Assembly: GCF_001026695.1 (NCBI RefSeq)
Contig: NZ_LDNB01000002.1
Span: 867,149-931,148 of the forward strand
Length of the DNA: 64,000 nucleotides
Direction: 5' to 3'
Source of the DNA: Neobacillus vireti
Lineage (GTDB): Bacteria; Bacillota; Bacilli; Bacillales; Cytobacillaceae
Shown: positions 16,724 to 26,574 of the stretch, one piece after another
How positions within the stretch are numbered: position 1 is the stretch's first letter
Layout of the letters: every line of letters starts with the position of its first letter
Notes under the pieces: model-generated
What the model was told of the DNA's origin: nothing
Database searches by the model: none
The model's input: the letters and a program-made list of their open reading frames with translations, nothing else
Position numbers and translations under genes: made by a program

Positions 16724-17635
16724 ATGCCGAGTTTCAAAAGTTATTTTTTAGAAAAAGTAATTAAACTTACGGCTAAGAGTGTGGGCGGAAAGAGTTTGGA
16801 AAAAAGGGGGATAGCGGAAAGGCGTCAAAAGCTGGATGCCGCTTCTAAACGGTTGAGGATGCCGGAAAACTGCCTGGTTGAGCCGCTTCGAATCGAGGGA
16901 ATCTACGCCGAGTGGCTTTCCTATAATGACTCGCCGGATGACAAGGTGATTCTTTACCTCCATGGCGGCGGCTATGGTTATTGCTCTGTCCAAACACATC
17001 GAACGCTTGCCGCTGGGATTGGAAAAGCGGCGGGGGTTATGGTGATTATCCCGGATTACCGGCTTGCTCCTGAACATCCATTCCCGGCTGCGATTGAAGA
17101 TGCTGTCCGGGCCTACCGCTGGCTGCTTGAGCAGGGTTTTCATTCCAGTCAGATTATTTTTGCCGGGGATTCTGCAGGCGGGGGATTGAGCATTGCCACT
17201 GCTTTGGTGTTAAGGGATCAGAATGAACCGCTTCCGGCCGCGCTAGTCTGTCTTTCACCATGGGTGGATTTAACAAGCAGCGGGCAAAGTTACCAAAAAA
17301 ACGAGAGTGTCGACCCGTATCTGAACGTAGACGGCGTGAGGAAAACAGCCCGCATGTATGCCGGAGAGGCAGCGCTTGATCATCCGTTGATTTCACCGGT
17401 GTTTGCTGATTTAGCAGATCTTCCGCCGTTATTCATCCAGGTTGGCAGCCACGAAATCCTGCAAAGCGATGCCGAAATGCTGGCGGCCGCGGCCCGCCAT
17501 GCCGGTGTAACAGTGAAGTTGAAAGTTTGGGATGGGATGTGGCATGTTTGGCAAATGAGCGGTGATTTTATACCAGAAGCGAGAAGGGCAATTAAGGAGA
17601 TTGGTGATTTTGTAAAGTGGACATTCAGGGATTGA
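16724..17635 (+). CDS. Alpha/beta hydrolase, hormone-sensitive-lipase-type esterase
   Basis: A predicted carboxylesterase of the HSL family. The 303-residue protein has the oxyanion motif HGGG (80-83), DYRLAPEHPFPAA and the nucleophile elbow GDSAG (148-152, Ser150). A C-terminal His sits in WDGMWHVW, and the probable acid is in VGSHEILQSD. No signal peptide is seen. The start at 16724 is chosen because GAAAGGGAG lies 9 bp upstream, and because the open frame upstream runs through the promoter. The substrate is unknown. Confidence 0.88.
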   Translation: MPSFKSYFLEKVIKLTAKSVGGKSLEKRGIAERRQKLDAASKRLRMPENCLVEPLRIEGIYAEWLSYNDSPDDKVILYLHGGGYGYCSVQTHRTLAAGIGKAAGVMVIIPDYRLAPEHPFPAAIEDAVRAYRWLLEQGFHSSQIIFAGDSAGGGLSIATALVLRDQNEPLPAALVCLSPWVDLTSSGQSYQKNESVDPYLNVDGVRKTARMYAGEAALDHPLISPVFADLADLPPLFIQVGSHEILQSDAEMLAAAARHAGVTVKLKVWDGMWHVWQMSGDFIPEARRAIKEIGDFVKWTFRD

Positions 17636-17652
17636 TAATGGACAAATCATTC

Positions 17653-17665
17653 GGTGCCTGACACT
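17653..17665. repeat. Dispersed palindromic repeat, copy 2 (one mismatch)
   Basis: GGTGCCTGACACT, 18 bp after the esterase stop. The final base differs from the GGTGCCTGACACC seen elsewhere. Confidence 0.7.
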
Positions 17666-17761
17666 TTAAATTTACTATGAATTTGAAAAATCTGAAAAGG
17701 TTTAAAGGCCTTTTTATGGAATGATAGGTTAACAAGAGCATGGAATATTTTTATAAAAAAT

Positions 17762-17790
17762 CGTTTCTGCTTTTGCAGGAACGTTTTTTT
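17762..17790 (+). terminator. Intrinsic terminator after esterase
   Basis: CGTTTCTGC pairs with GCAGGAACG (one T-G wobble) around a TTTT loop, followed by seven T residues. Confidence 0.85.
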
Positions 17791-17880
17791 AATTGAACAA
17801 TATCTCTTTTAGGATTATAAAATGATTCTAGTTGGCGCATAATGGGAAAGGTCTGAACTACAACATGAAAGAGGAAAAAA

Positions 17881-18909
17881 ATGAAGATTTGGTTTAACCG
17901 CTGGTTTACAACAGTTTCGCATTACATTGATATGATCCGGGCTAATGAAGATAGGCGGAAATTTATTATTTATGGAACACATCCGAATAAAGATGCGCTC
18001 TATTTACAAAATTGCGATTTTGCCTTCGTGGAACCCGATATATCTGGAGATGATTATCTAGCGTTTTGTCTTGATTTTTGCAAAACGTATGGAATTGACA
18101 TTTTCATACCCCGGAAAGAGAATGTGCTAATTTCGAAACGGCTTGCGGAATTTGCAGCACTCGGTGTCAAGGTTTTAGTTTGCCCCGATGCTGAACTGAT
18201 GGAGACGTTGGATAATAAAGCTGCCGCATACGAAGTGTTATCAAGTGGACCGCAAATCTTTTCCCTTCCTGACTATTATGTGGTTAATACGGTTAAGGAT
18301 TTTAAAAAAGCTTACACGCTCCTTAAAGAAAAGGGCCATAATGTTTGTTTCAAGCCGGTGGTAGGTGAAGGGGCAAATGGATTCCGTGTGATTAAGGATG
18401 AAATTGAGTCAATTAATCAGCTTTTTAATAATGGGGTTGGTTATCGAATTCCCTACAGCTATGCTTGCGAGATACTATCTCAGCAAGAAACCTTTCCTTA
18501 TCTAATGGTTCTGGAGTATCTAGAGGGCAGGGAATATAGTATTGATTGCCTTGCTTCGAGTGAGGAACTGCTGGCTGTCATTCCAAGGATGAAGGGAGAC
18601 GGGAGGGTGCGGGAGCTTGTTGAAAGTCTGGAACTAATCCAATTAGCACACAGGTTTCATCAAGAATATCGATTGCCCTATATGTTCAATATCCAGGTAA
18701 AGTATAACAATGGGTTGCCGAAGCTGCTGGAAATTAATCCGCGCATGAGCGGAGGAATGCACGTTAGTTGTCTCTCCGGCATCAATATTCCTTATCTTGC
18801 TATTAAGATATTATTGGGTGAAAAAGTAGAACCATTGAAGCCGCAATTTGGAATTCGCGCTAGTCATATCGAAAAAGAAATGATTCTTAAAATCGCTGAT
18901 ATCAGTTGA
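17881..18909 (+). CDS. ATP-grasp family enzyme
   Basis: An ATP-dependent carboxylate-amine/thiol ligase-like protein of unknown substrate. The 342-residue protein has an N-terminal Rossmann-like pre-ATP domain (about 1-110). An ATP-grasp domain follows with FKPVVGEGANGFRV (ATP-binding lysine and glycine loop), EYLEGREYSIDCLA, and the Mg2+-binding LLEINPRMSGG. The layout resembles carbamoyl-phosphate-synthase-like or peptide-ligase ATP-grasp proteins. It is a lone gene with terminators on both sides, so context gives no clue. Confidence 0.85.
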   Translation: MKIWFNRWFTTVSHYIDMIRANEDRRKFIIYGTHPNKDALYLQNCDFAFVEPDISGDDYLAFCLDFCKTYGIDIFIPRKENVLISKRLAEFAALGVKVLVCPDAELMETLDNKAAAYEVLSSGPQIFSLPDYYVVNTVKDFKKAYTLLKEKGHNVCFKPVVGEGANGFRVIKDEIESINQLFNNGVGYRIPYSYACEILSQQETFPYLMVLEYLEGREYSIDCLASSEELLAVIPRMKGDGRVRELVESLELIQLAHRFHQEYRLPYMFNIQVKYNNGLPKLLEINPRMSGGMHVSCLSGINIPYLAIKILLGEKVEPLKPQFGIRASHIEKEMILKIADIS

Positions 18910-18914
18910 AAAAT

Positions 18915-18957
18915 GACAAGAGCAGGTTTTCGAAGGTTCGTACCTGCTCTTGTCTTT
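18915..18957. terminator. Bidirectional terminator between ATP-grasp and GIY-YIG genes
   Basis: The 13-bp perfect stem GACAAGAGCAGGT (18915-18927) / ACCTGCTCTTGTC (18942-18954), T-rich to the right and A-rich to the left. It serves two convergent genes. Confidence 0.85.
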
Positions 18958-18971
18958 AAATTGAAGGGGAA

Positions 18972-19346
18972 TTACTTATAGAAAACCTTGTCCACATTGT
19001 ATTTTGCGTGAAGAGTATTAATGGCATAGGTTTCGTAAATTTCTCGTTCCATTGGATTATCGACGACAATGACGGCAATCTTGTAAACTTCATCTCGATA
19101 CGATTTGATTGGGGAAACAGTATCTTCAAAATGCCGCTTTACACGGGGTCTTAATTTTCTAGCTTTGCCCACATACATTAATTCGTCATCTGCATTGAAA
19201 AACAAGATCATTCCACCCTTATCCCGTGGAATCTTATGATAATCTGTAAAGCCATATACACTACTTAGCGGTGCTTCAACCTTTTCACCAACTTGTTTCT
19301 TTTTCGTAATCACGATATCCGGATTAGGTATTTCAATTTTTATCAT
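18972..19346 (-). CDS. GIY-YIG domain protein
   Basis: A 124-residue stand-alone GIY-YIG nuclease-type domain, as in the N-terminal part of UvrC. The core runs GMILFFNADDELMYVGKARK then LRPRVKRHFED, where MYVGKA corresponds to the YIG element and the Arg and His follow; a Glu in NPMEREIYE fits the metal ligand. The first signature is ILFF rather than GIY. A DNA-repair or restriction role is possible but not shown. Confidence 0.8.
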   Translation of the reverse strand: MIKIEIPNPDIVITKKKQVGEKVEAPLSSVYGFTDYHKIPRDKGGMILFFNADDELMYVGKARKLRPRVKRHFEDTVSPIKSYRDEVYKIAVIVVDNPMEREIYETYAINTLHAKYNVDKVFYK

Positions 19347-19527
19347 CTGAAAGAATCGCTCCCTGCTTAAAATAACGGTGAACCCGTTTTGCTAATAGTT
19401 CATTATAGCACAACTATTCTATCCGAGGTTTGACTTTCTTAATTTAACCCAATTTCTCTGCCGTTAATCTAATCGGGGATGAAATGACAGGAGGCGGCAA
19501 GAAAATAATGGTAGCAAAATATGGCTG

Positions 19528-19552
19528 GTTTTTGTACACTTAAGAAGGGTAT
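19528..19552 (+). promoter_or_regulatory. Candidate sigma-B type promoter upstream of terD
   Basis: GTTTTT (19528-19533), 13-bp spacer, GGGTAT (19547-19552). This resembles the general-stress consensus GTTTAA-N12-15-GGGTAT. It is 120 bp upstream of terD; the homologous B. subtilis yce genes are stress-induced. Confidence 0.5.
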
Positions 19553-19671
19553 TGTTATTTTTAGTTTTTATATTTTTCAAGTCCATAAGCAGTTGCATGG
19601 GTCCATTTTGTTATTAGCTTTCTATTTTTTTAGAAAGTTATATAAAAAATAAATTTCGAAAGGGTGTTTTT

Positions 19672-20253
19672 ATGGCAATCTCATTGTCTAAAGGTCAAAA
19701 GGTAGATTTAACGAAAACGAATCCAGGTTTGTCGAAGGTCGTTGTTGGACTTGGCTGGGATACGAATCGCTATGATGGCGGCAGCGATTTCGATTTAGAC
19801 GCTAGTGTATTTTTACTAGATGCAAATGGCAAATGTGCTTCAGACCGTGATTTTATTTTCTATAATCAGCTTGAAGGCGGAAATGGTTCCGTAATACATA
19901 CAGGTGATAATCGCACGGGTGAAGGCGAAGGTGATGATGAGCAGGTAAAAGTTAGCTTAAGTGCTGTACCTGCTCAAGTGGAAAAAATTTCGTTCGTGAT
20001 TACAATTCATGATGCTGAAGCACGGAGCCAAAATTTTGGACAAGTGTCGAATGCATTTTGCCGGATTGTAAACGAAGATACCAATCAAGAAATCATCCGT
20101 TACGATTTGGGAGAAGATTTCTCCGTTGAGACTGCCATCATCGTTGGTGAATTATACCGCCACAACGGCGAGTGGAAATTCTCTGCAATCGGTTCTGGCT
20201 ACCAAGGCGGCCTTGGCCGCATCGCCACAGACTTCGGACTGAACGTAGGCTAA
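19672..20253 (+). CDS. TerD/YceE-family stress protein
   Basis: A TerD-domain protein of 193 residues, the standard length. The calcium-binding signature is clear: [20 protein letters not shown], and later [15 protein letters not shown] with several Asp/Glu ligands. Members occur in tellurite resistance and general stress clusters; the biochemical role is not settled. B. subtilis has yceC-yceD-yceE in one operon with TerC- and kinase-like genes, whereas here a single copy stands alone between terminators. Expression is probably stress-linked, given the promoter candidate. Confidence 0.92.
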   Translation: MAISLSKGQKVDLTKTNPGLSKVVVGLGWDTNRYDGGSDFDLDASVFLLDANGKCASDRDFIFYNQLEGGNGSVIHTGDNRTGEGEGDDEQVKVSLSAVPAQVEKISFVITIHDAEARSQNFGQVSNAFCRIVNEDTNQEIIRYDLGEDFSVETAIIVGELYRHNGEWKFSAIGSGYQGGLGRIATDFGLNVG

Positions 20254-20275
20254 ACCACACAAAAATATAGATTTA

Positions 20276-20320
20276 AAAAAAGGACACGCAGGTGATAAAC
20301 AACCTGCATGTCCTTTTTCC
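20276..20320 (+). terminator. Intrinsic terminator after terD
   Basis: AAAAAGGACA-GCAGGT pairs with ACCTGC-TGTCCTTTTT around GATAAACA, with one internal mismatch. It ends in a T run. Confidence 0.88.
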
Positions 20321-20392
20321 TTTTAAACTGTTTTTCCGCTAAACAAATTTCCTTTTTTAGTGTCCTCTCCACGTGGACAATTGTCTTTTTGT

Positions 20393-20405
20393 GGTGCCTG
20401 ACACC
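20393..20405. repeat. Dispersed palindromic repeat, copy 3 (extended form)
   Basis: GGTGCCTGACACC. Read on the minus strand it continues as CACAAAAAGACA and then a TCCACGTGGA palindrome. The same extension is found at copy 5 (29870) in the opposite orientation. Confidence 0.8.
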
Positions 20406-20444
20406 CTGTTTGTGGTAAAATTATTTCCTATTGGGAAGGGAGGT

Positions 20445-20846
20445 ATGAAGTTGAGGTTTTTTGTGAAGTTACAAGGTTTTGCTATTTTGTTTGCGCTTTT
20501 TTGGGTTGTTTACATAAATATCTTGGCTTTTTTTGATCAGCCGGGGCGTGCTATGCAATATATTAACTGGTTTGTTTACGGGTTTGGCTTTTTGTTTGCC
20601 ATTATTTATTTTCTACTCACCAAATATTTTATTGGCCGTAATTGGCGGGCAGTTCCACTTATCTTAATTCCATATTTCCTTGTTTACCAGCCTATTTTCC
20701 ACCAGCTGCTGTTTAGCCTGGTACATGATGGTTATGGAATGATGATCCGGTTCCTTTCACTTTCAACGGGAACCATCCATTTTTTGATGGTGCTTTTCGG
20801 CGTTATTTTCGGGATCATTTTCTCTGGTCGACACCAGAAGGTCTAG
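20445..20846 (+). CDS. Small four-helix membrane protein, function unknown
   Basis: A hydrophobic protein of about 133 residues with four predicted membrane helices (roughly 8-28, 38-60, 66-84, 100-125). I do not recognise the family. GGGAGG lies 1 bp before the ATG at 20445 and 7 bp before the TTG at 20451, so the true start may be the TTG. It ends 23 bp before the response regulator gene and is probably cotranscribed with it. A sensor partner or an unrelated role cannot be decided from sequence. Confidence 0.7.
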   Translation: MKLRFFVKLQGFAILFALFWVVYINILAFFDQPGRAMQYINWFVYGFGFLFAIIYFLLTKYFIGRNWRAVPLILIPYFLVYQPIFHQLLFSLVHDGYGMMIRFLSLSTGTIHFLMVLFGVIFGIIFSGRHQKV

Positions 20847-20869
20847 AAAGAGGGAAGGGGTGAGGGCTT

Positions 20870-22384
20870 ATGGAAGGAAAGTGGCTGATAGCTGATCGGG
20901 ATTTGAATGAGCGTGAGGGGTTAAAATGGCTGTTGAAAACCTCTTCAATTCCGGTGACGAACATTTTTTTGGCGGCGGATTATCAGGAATTTATCGTTTT
21001 GTTTGAGAAGGAAGCTCCTGATGTGGTCCTAATGGAACTTGATATGATCAGTAAAGAAGAGTGGTCAAACTTTCGAGAGCTGGTGCAAATTTACGCTCCC
21101 GTTTTATTGTTAACGAGTGCGGAAGCAACCTTCGAAAAGGCCCGCTTGGCGATTGATATGCAGGCACTTGATCTGATGATCAAACCCTTTTCGACAACCA
21201 AAGTAAAATCAGCCTATCAAAAAGCATCAAGAAAACTAACTGCAAAAATTAGTACGGTTGGAAGTTTCCATTCTAGCTATAATCATAAAGATATATCTTA
21301 TGAAGCCTTATTTCTCTCACAGACAGCTGTCGTAGTGAACGGCCATATTGCTGCTTTTCAAACTGAAAATAATGAAACAACTCACACCCTGCATTCTTTT
21401 TTAACAGAATATCCATTCGAAAATATTCAAGGTATTTTCCCTTTAAGCGATATGGTCATTTTCTTATTTAAGGAAAAATGTGCAAATATAATGGAACAGT
21501 GCCAAAAAGCGATGCGAAGGTGGGAGGAGGAGTTTTCTGACCCGCTCGCGATTGTGATTCACAAGGGGCAATCCCAAACGCTTACGTTAAATCAAAAATA
21601 TTTGCAAACTAGAAAAATGCTCGAGCTCACCTATTATAAGGGGTATCAGCAGATAATGGGGTTTGAGGAGCCGCTGGATTGGGTTCACATCGATCCCTTT
21701 TTAACTCCGCCAGAGCAGCGGGCATGGGTCGACATGCTGGCAAACTTTGCAATGGAAAAAATAAAAAAGTGGCTTTATGACGAGTTCTTACATTTAAATC
21801 ATCCTTTTCCTGAACCAGGCTTAGTAAGAATCAGGCTGACTAGCATTCTCGCTCAAGTAAGACGATTTATGAAAACGTATAATTTGAATAAAGACCAGGA
21901 TTTTGAACGAGAATACCGCTATATTTTCAATTCAATTTTATATGACACCGTTCTGTATCGGACTGTTCAAAACCTGATTCTGTTTATTCAAAGCCTTTTT
22001 TTGGGTGCCAAAACAAGCGCGCAAAATCTGAAGCAGAATCCGATTGAACAGGCAATTGCGTTCTTGGAGGCTAACTTTTCCAAGAGCAGCCTTCGTCTTG
22101 AAGACGTTGCGAAATATGTTGACCGCAATCCTTCCTATTTCAGCCATCTCCTTGCATCGAGCACCAACTCGAGCTTTACAGATGTTTTGGCCGGCATCAG
22201 GATAAAGGAAGCGAAACGGTTATTAGTGGAGACAAACAAGCCTGTTAAAGAAATATCCGCGCTGGTCGGTTATCAAAATTCGAATTATTTTAGCAGAATC
22301 TTTAAAGAGCTGTGCGGGTCGTCACCGCGGGAGTTCCGAATGAAAAAAGTAGAAATATTGAACGGAGAGATAGGCTCAGAATAG
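20870..22384 (+). CDS. YesN-like response regulator with AraC-type DNA-binding domain
   Basis: The 504-residue protein has an N-terminal receiver-like domain (about 1-120), a long middle region and a C-terminal AraC helix-turn-helix pair (about 390-495). The latter contains LRLEDVAKYVDRNPSYFSHL and VKEISALVGYQNSNYFSRIF. The normal phospho-acceptor Asp is replaced by Glu (VVLMELDM, E56), while the conserved Lys is kept (MIKPF). It may therefore act without phosphorylation. No histidine kinase is adjacent. Its location directly upstream of hutUIG suggests control of histidine use, but this is inference. Confidence 0.85.
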   Translation: MEGKWLIADRDLNEREGLKWLLKTSSIPVTNIFLAADYQEFIVLFEKEAPDVVLMELDMISKEEWSNFRELVQIYAPVLLLTSAEATFEKARLAIDMQALDLMIKPFSTTKVKSAYQKASRKLTAKISTVGSFHSSYNHKDISYEALFLSQTAVVVNGHIAAFQTENNETTHTLHSFLTEYPFENIQGIFPLSDMVIFLFKEKCANIMEQCQKAMRRWEEEFSDPLAIVIHKGQSQTLTLNQKYLQTRKMLELTYYKGYQQIMGFEEPLDWVHIDPFLTPPEQRAWVDMLANFAMEKIKKWLYDEFLHLNHPFPEPGLVRIRLTSILAQVRRFMKTYNLNKDQDFEREYRYIFNSILYDTVLYRTVQNLILFIQSLFLGAKTSAQNLKQNPIEQAIAFLEANFSKSSLRLEDVAKYVDRNPSYFSHLLASSTNSSFTDVLAGIRIKEAKRLLVETNKPVKEISALVGYQNSNYFSRIFKELCGSSPREFRMKKVEILNGEIGSE

Positions 22385-22402
22385 AAACTGAGTCTTTTTT
22401 TT
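22373..22402 (+). terminator. Intrinsic terminator overlapping the end of the AraC-type regulator gene
   Basis: GGCTCAG (22373-22379) pairs with CTGAGTC (22388-22394), followed by eight T residues. The stem's 5' arm lies within the last codons of the gene. Confidence 0.8.
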
Positions 22403-22572
22403 ATAAAAATAATACAGATATCTAAAATTATTATCTTTTATTAGTGATGCCATGCCTATATTATCTATCTATAGCTAAAAATTCTACCGTTTATCTAAGT
22501 TTTCAACTGTTTTTTTCAGAAGATTTAATTTTTATAATATAGATAAATAAAGTAAAAAAGGGTGTGGAGATA

Positions 22573-24246
22573 ATGGAAACAAATACGGCAAAACCACGGG
22601 TGATTAAAAATTATCAAGGAACTGAATTACACGCAAAGGGCTGGATTCAAGAGGCCGCCTTGCGCATGCTGATGAACAATCTCGACCAGGAGGTTGCCGA
22701 AAGACCAGAGGATTTAGTCGTTTACGGCGGGATTGGCAAGGCAGCCCGGAACTGGGAGTCGTATGATGCGATTGTGAAAACGCTGCTTGAATTGGAAAAC
22801 GACGAAACCTTGTTAATTCAATCTGGTAAACCAGTAGCTGTGTGGAAATCCCACAAGGATGCACCGCGAGTATTACTGGCAAACTCCAACCTCGTACCGG
22901 CTTGGGCGAATTGGGAGCATTTCCATGAGCTTGATAAAAAGGGCTTAATGATGTACGGACAAATGACGGCAGGAAGCTGGATTTATATCGGCAGCCAGGG
23001 AATTGTCCAAGGAACGTATGAAACGTTTGCCGAGCTTGCCCGTCAAGAGTATGACGGAACCTTAAAACACACGATTACGTTAACGGCAGGCCTTGGCGGC
23101 ATGGGCGGTGCGCAGCCTTTAGCGGTTACGATGAACGATGGGGTTTGCTTAGCGATTGATGTCGATGAGACACGAATTGACCGCCGGATTGAAACCGCTT
23201 ACCTCGATGTGAAAACAACTGACCTTGATGAAGCTTTAAAAATGGCACAGGAAGCGAAGGCGGCCGGAAAACCGTTATCGATTGGTTTATTAGGAAATGC
23301 GGCAGAAATATTACCAATAATGATTGAAAAAGGCTTTACTCCAGATGTGTTAACGGATCAAACCTCGGCGCACGATCCATTAAATGGCTATCTGCCGATT
23401 GGCTTTACCTTAGAAAAAGCAGCAGCAATGCGTAAGTCTGACCCGGCTGGTTTTGTGAAGCTTGCGAAGCAAAGTATGGCTGTCCACGTGCAGGCGATGT
23501 TGAAAATGCAGGAAAAAGGCGCGGTTACTTTTGATTATGGTAACAATATCAGGCAAGTGGCGAAGGATGAAGGTGTGGAAAACGCGTTTGACTTCCCAGG
23601 CTTTGTTCCCGCCTATATCCGCCCGTTATTCTGTGAAGGAAAAGGGCCGTTCCGCTGGGCAGCACTTTCAGGTGATCCAGAAGATATTCGCAAGATTGAC
23701 GAAGCATTGCTCCGTGAATTTAAAGAAGACGAACATTTATGTAAATGGGTGAAAATGGCCCAGGAAAAAATTAGCTTCCAAGGACTGCCGGCTCGGATTT
23801 GCTGGCTTGGCTACGGCGACAGGGCCCGTTTTGGAAAAGTAATCAATGACATGGTTGCTTCTGGGGAGGTGTCTGCTCCAATTGTCATTGGCCGTGACCA
23901 CTTGGATGCAGGTTCGGTTGCCTCGCCAAACCGGGAAACTGAAGCAATGAGGGATGGCAGTGATGCGGTTTCTGACTGGCCGATTTTGAATGCGATGATT
24001 AATGCTGTTGGCGGCGCAAGCTGGGTGTCTCTGCACCATGGCGGAGGTGTCGGCATGGGGTATTCGCAGCACTCCGGAATGGTGATTGTTGCGGATGGAA
24101 CGAAGGATGCGGAAGTTCGCCTTGAGCGGGTTTTAACGACTGACCCTGGTATGGGGGTTGTCCGCCATGCGGATGCAGGCTATGAGCTGGCGATTAAGAC
24201 TGCCAAGGAAAAGGGCATCAAGATGCCGATGCTGCAACAAGACTAA
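22573..24246 (+). CDS. hutU: Urocanate hydratase
   Basis: HutU converts urocanate to 4-imidazolone-5-propionate using tightly bound NAD, the second step of histidine degradation. The product is about 557 residues, the family size. It has [35 protein letters not shown], the NAD-binding [15 protein letters not shown] and [17 protein letters not shown]. The ATG at 22573 is preferred over GTG 22564, because AAAAAGGG sits 10 bp before the ATG. It is the first gene of hutU-hutI-hutG; hutH is not in this window. Confidence 0.96.
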   Translation: METNTAKPRVIKNYQGTELHAKGWIQEAALRMLMNNLDQEVAERPEDLVVYGGIGKAARNWESYDAIVKTLLELENDETLLIQSGKPVAVWKSHKDAPRVLLANSNLVPAWANWEHFHELDKKGLMMYGQMTAGSWIYIGSQGIVQGTYETFAELARQEYDGTLKHTITLTAGLGGMGGAQPLAVTMNDGVCLAIDVDETRIDRRIETAYLDVKTTDLDEALKMAQEAKAAGKPLSIGLLGNAAEILPIMIEKGFTPDVLTDQTSAHDPLNGYLPIGFTLEKAAAMRKSDPAGFVKLAKQSMAVHVQAMLKMQEKGAVTFDYGNNIRQVAKDEGVENAFDFPGFVPAYIRPLFCEGKGPFRWAALSGDPEDIRKIDEALLREFKEDEHLCKWVKMAQEKISFQGLPARICWLGYGDRARFGKVINDMVASGEVSAPIVIGRDHLDAGSVASPNRETEAMRDGSDAVSDWPILNAMINAVGGASWVSLHHGGGVGMGYSQHSGMVIVADGTKDAEVRLERVLTTDPGMGVVRHADAGYELAIKTAKEKGIKMPMLQQD

Positions 24247-24267
24247 TAGACTGAGAGGATGTTGGAA

Positions 24268-25560
24268 TTGAGTAAAGCCATTTTTATCAGAAACGCGAAT
24301 CAGCTGATCACTTTACAGGGGGGTTCCTATGCTCCCCGTGTAAAGGGGGAAATGTCTGAACTTGGCATCATTGAGCAGGGCAGTGTCTGGATTGAGGACG
24401 GCGTCATTCAGGCGGTTGGTACGGATGCAGAACTGATTGCAAAATATGAAGCTCGTCTGGCTGAAGCGGAGGTTGTCGATGCGAGGGGAAAGCTGGTGAC
24501 ACCAGGACTTGTTGACCCGCATACTCATCTTGTTTTTGCTGGGAGCAGGGAAAATGAGTTTAACATGCGCCTGCAGGGTTCTACCTACATGGAGATTATG
24601 AACGCTGGCGGAGGAATCCATGCGACAACAAGAAGGACGCAGGCAGCTACTCATGAAGAACTTTTTCAAGAGAGCTACGAACGTTTGAATCAATTCTTGC
24701 GCCATGGTGTAACTACGGTTGAAGCAAAGAGTGGTTACGGAATGGAATGGGAAACCGAGCTAAAGCAGCTGGAAGTGGCAAAGCAGCTCAATGAAAAGCA
24801 TGTGATTGATATCGTTCCAACCTTTATGGGGGCACATGCGGTCCCGAAAGAATATAAGGAACAGCCGGATGAATTTGTGCGGCTCCTGATTGAGGAAATG
24901 ATTCCAAAGGTAGCGGAACTAGGGCTTGCGGAATTTAACGATGTCTTTTGTGAACATGGTGTGTTTACACCGGAGCAATCTCGAAGGATTCTGGAGGCAG
25001 GTAAGCGCCACGGGCTGCTGGCGAAAATCCATGCAGATGAAATTGAACCATATGAAGGGGCAGAACTTGCCGCCGAAGTTGGAGCTGTTTCGGCAGACCA
25101 TTTATTAAAGGCATCGGAAAAAGGCATGAAAGCCATGGCTGAGATGGGTGTTGTCGGTGTACTGCTCCCGGGAACGGCTTACTTTTTAATGGCAGAGTCA
25201 GCGAATGGCCGTAAAATGGTTGATTTAGGGGTGCCCGTGGCATTGTCTACAGATTGTAACCCCGGCTCATCACCGACAGTATCTCTGCCTTTTATTATGA
25301 ACCTTGGCTGTTTAAAAATGGGGATGACACCTGCAGAAGTCATCACGGCGACGACGATTAATGCGGCACATGCAATTAACCGGGGCGGCGAAATTGGTAG
25401 TTTAGAAGCCGGCAAAAAAGGCGACGTAACGATTTTTAACGTTGAGAATTATATGAAACTTCAATACTTGTATGGAGTGAATCATACGGATACCGTGGTG
25501 AAAAATGGTCACGTGGTTGTTAAAGGGGGTCAGCTAGTTGAAGAGCTTTCTCTATCCTAA
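24268..25560 (+). CDS. hutI: Imidazolonepropionase
   Basis: HutI hydrolyses imidazolonepropionate to N-formimino-glutamate, the third step of histidine catabolism. The product, about 430 residues, is an amidohydrolase-fold metalloenzyme with the metal-binding VDPHTHLVFAGSRENEF, VEAKSGYG, KIHADEIEPY, AVSADHL and LSTDCNPGS. GAGAGG abuts an ATG at 24259 but lies 9 bp from the TTG at 24268, so the TTG is taken; either is possible. It follows hutU closely and overlaps hutG. Confidence 0.95.
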   Translation: MSKAIFIRNANQLITLQGGSYAPRVKGEMSELGIIEQGSVWIEDGVIQAVGTDAELIAKYEARLAEAEVVDARGKLVTPGLVDPHTHLVFAGSRENEFNMRLQGSTYMEIMNAGGGIHATTRRTQAATHEELFQESYERLNQFLRHGVTTVEAKSGYGMEWETELKQLEVAKQLNEKHVIDIVPTFMGAHAVPKEYKEQPDEFVRLLIEEMIPKVAELGLAEFNDVFCEHGVFTPEQSRRILEAGKRHGLLAKIHADEIEPYEGAELAAEVGAVSADHLLKASEKGMKAMAEMGVVGVLLPGTAYFLMAESANGRKMVDLGVPVALSTDCNPGSSPTVSLPFIMNLGCLKMGMTPAEVITATTINAAHAINRGGEIGSLEAGKKGDVTIFNVENYMKLQYLYGVNHTDTVVKNGHVVVKGGQLVEELSLS

Positions 25561-26530
25561 ACTAAATCCGCCAAGCTTTACATGGGTGAGGCCTGAACAA
25601 GGGGCGGTTGTTTCTAAGGTTCACGAATGGATTCAGCCCTTGACCGATGTTCCTGCTCCCGAGAAAAATAACGTCGATTTTGTCGTAGTCGGCGTCCCGC
25701 TTTCCCGTTCATCGATCAGTGCTTCGGGGGCTTCAGAATTCCCTGATGCCTTCCGCCGCGCTTGGAAGGGTTTTACTACGTATAACCTTGATGAAGACGT
25801 TGATTTGTCGGAGAGGATTGCGGTGGATGCAGGCGATGTTCCCATGCACGTCACAGATATCCGGCGCTGTCATGAGAATATCATTGAAGCATCGGCGGCT
25901 CTCCATCAGCATTTTGAAAGCGCCAAGGTGTGTGCGATTGGAGGCGATCATTCGATTACGGCGATGATGGTAAAGGGCTTGCATCAAGCGAAGCCTGCTG
26001 AAAAAATCGGCATCCTCCAGTTTGATACTCATTTTGATTTACGGGACATGACCGATAATGGCCCTTCGAACGGTACACCGATGCGTAATTTGATTGAAAG
26101 CGGTGTGGTTAAGGGCTCTAATATGTACAATATCGGTCTGCATGGTTTTTTTAACACGAAGGATTTAAAGCAGTACGCCGATGAACAAGGCGTTAATTAT
26201 ATTTCTCTTCGAAATGCAAGGAAAAAAGGCATCGAAGAAACAGTCCGTCAATGTTTAGCGGAGCTGGAGACAAAAGTGGATGCGATTTATTTAACAGTGG
26301 ATATGGATGTCCTTGATATTGCATATGCCCCAGGGGTACCGGCCTCAACACCGGGGGGCATGACAACAGTTGAACTGCTCGAAGGAGTGCTAGCAGCCGC
26401 CAGACATCCAAAGGTTAACGCCATGGACATCGTCTGCCTTGACCCACTCAAAGACACACAAGTCCAGCCAACCGTCAAACTAGGCACCCACGTATTTTTA
26501 ACCTTTTTAACAGGAGTAATGTTGCGCTAG
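25538..26530 (+). CDS. hutG: Formimidoylglutamase
   Basis: HutG cleaves formiminoglutamate to glutamate and formamide, the last step of this hut branch. It is a ureohydrolase (arginase-fold) binuclear Mn enzyme of 330 residues. The metal-site motifs are GGDHSI, FDTHFDLR (Thr at the position often occupied by Ala) and TVDMDVLDIAYAPGVPASTP. The start is TTG at 25538 with AAGGGGGT 7 bp upstream, overlapping the end of hutI by 23 bp. No hutM transporter follows; a terminator does. Confidence 0.94.
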   Translation: MKSFLYPKLNPPSFTWVRPEQGAVVSKVHEWIQPLTDVPAPEKNNVDFVVVGVPLSRSSISASGASEFPDAFRRAWKGFTTYNLDEDVDLSERIAVDAGDVPMHVTDIRRCHENIIEASAALHQHFESAKVCAIGGDHSITAMMVKGLHQAKPAEKIGILQFDTHFDLRDMTDNGPSNGTPMRNLIESGVVKGSNMYNIGLHGFFNTKDLKQYADEQGVNYISLRNARKKGIEETVRQCLAELETKVDAIYLTVDMDVLDIAYAPGVPASTPGGMTTVELLEGVLAAARHPKVNAMDIVCLDPLKDTQVQPTVKLGTHVFLTFLTGVMLR

Positions 26531-26535
26531 AGGGT

Positions 26536-26548
26536 GGTGTCAGGCACC
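26536..26548. repeat. Dispersed palindromic repeat, copy 4
   Basis: GGTGTCAGGCACC, 5 bp after the hutG stop and just ahead of the hutG terminator. Confidence 0.8.
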
Positions 26549-26574
26549 ATATTTGATAGTCGCTAAAAATAACA

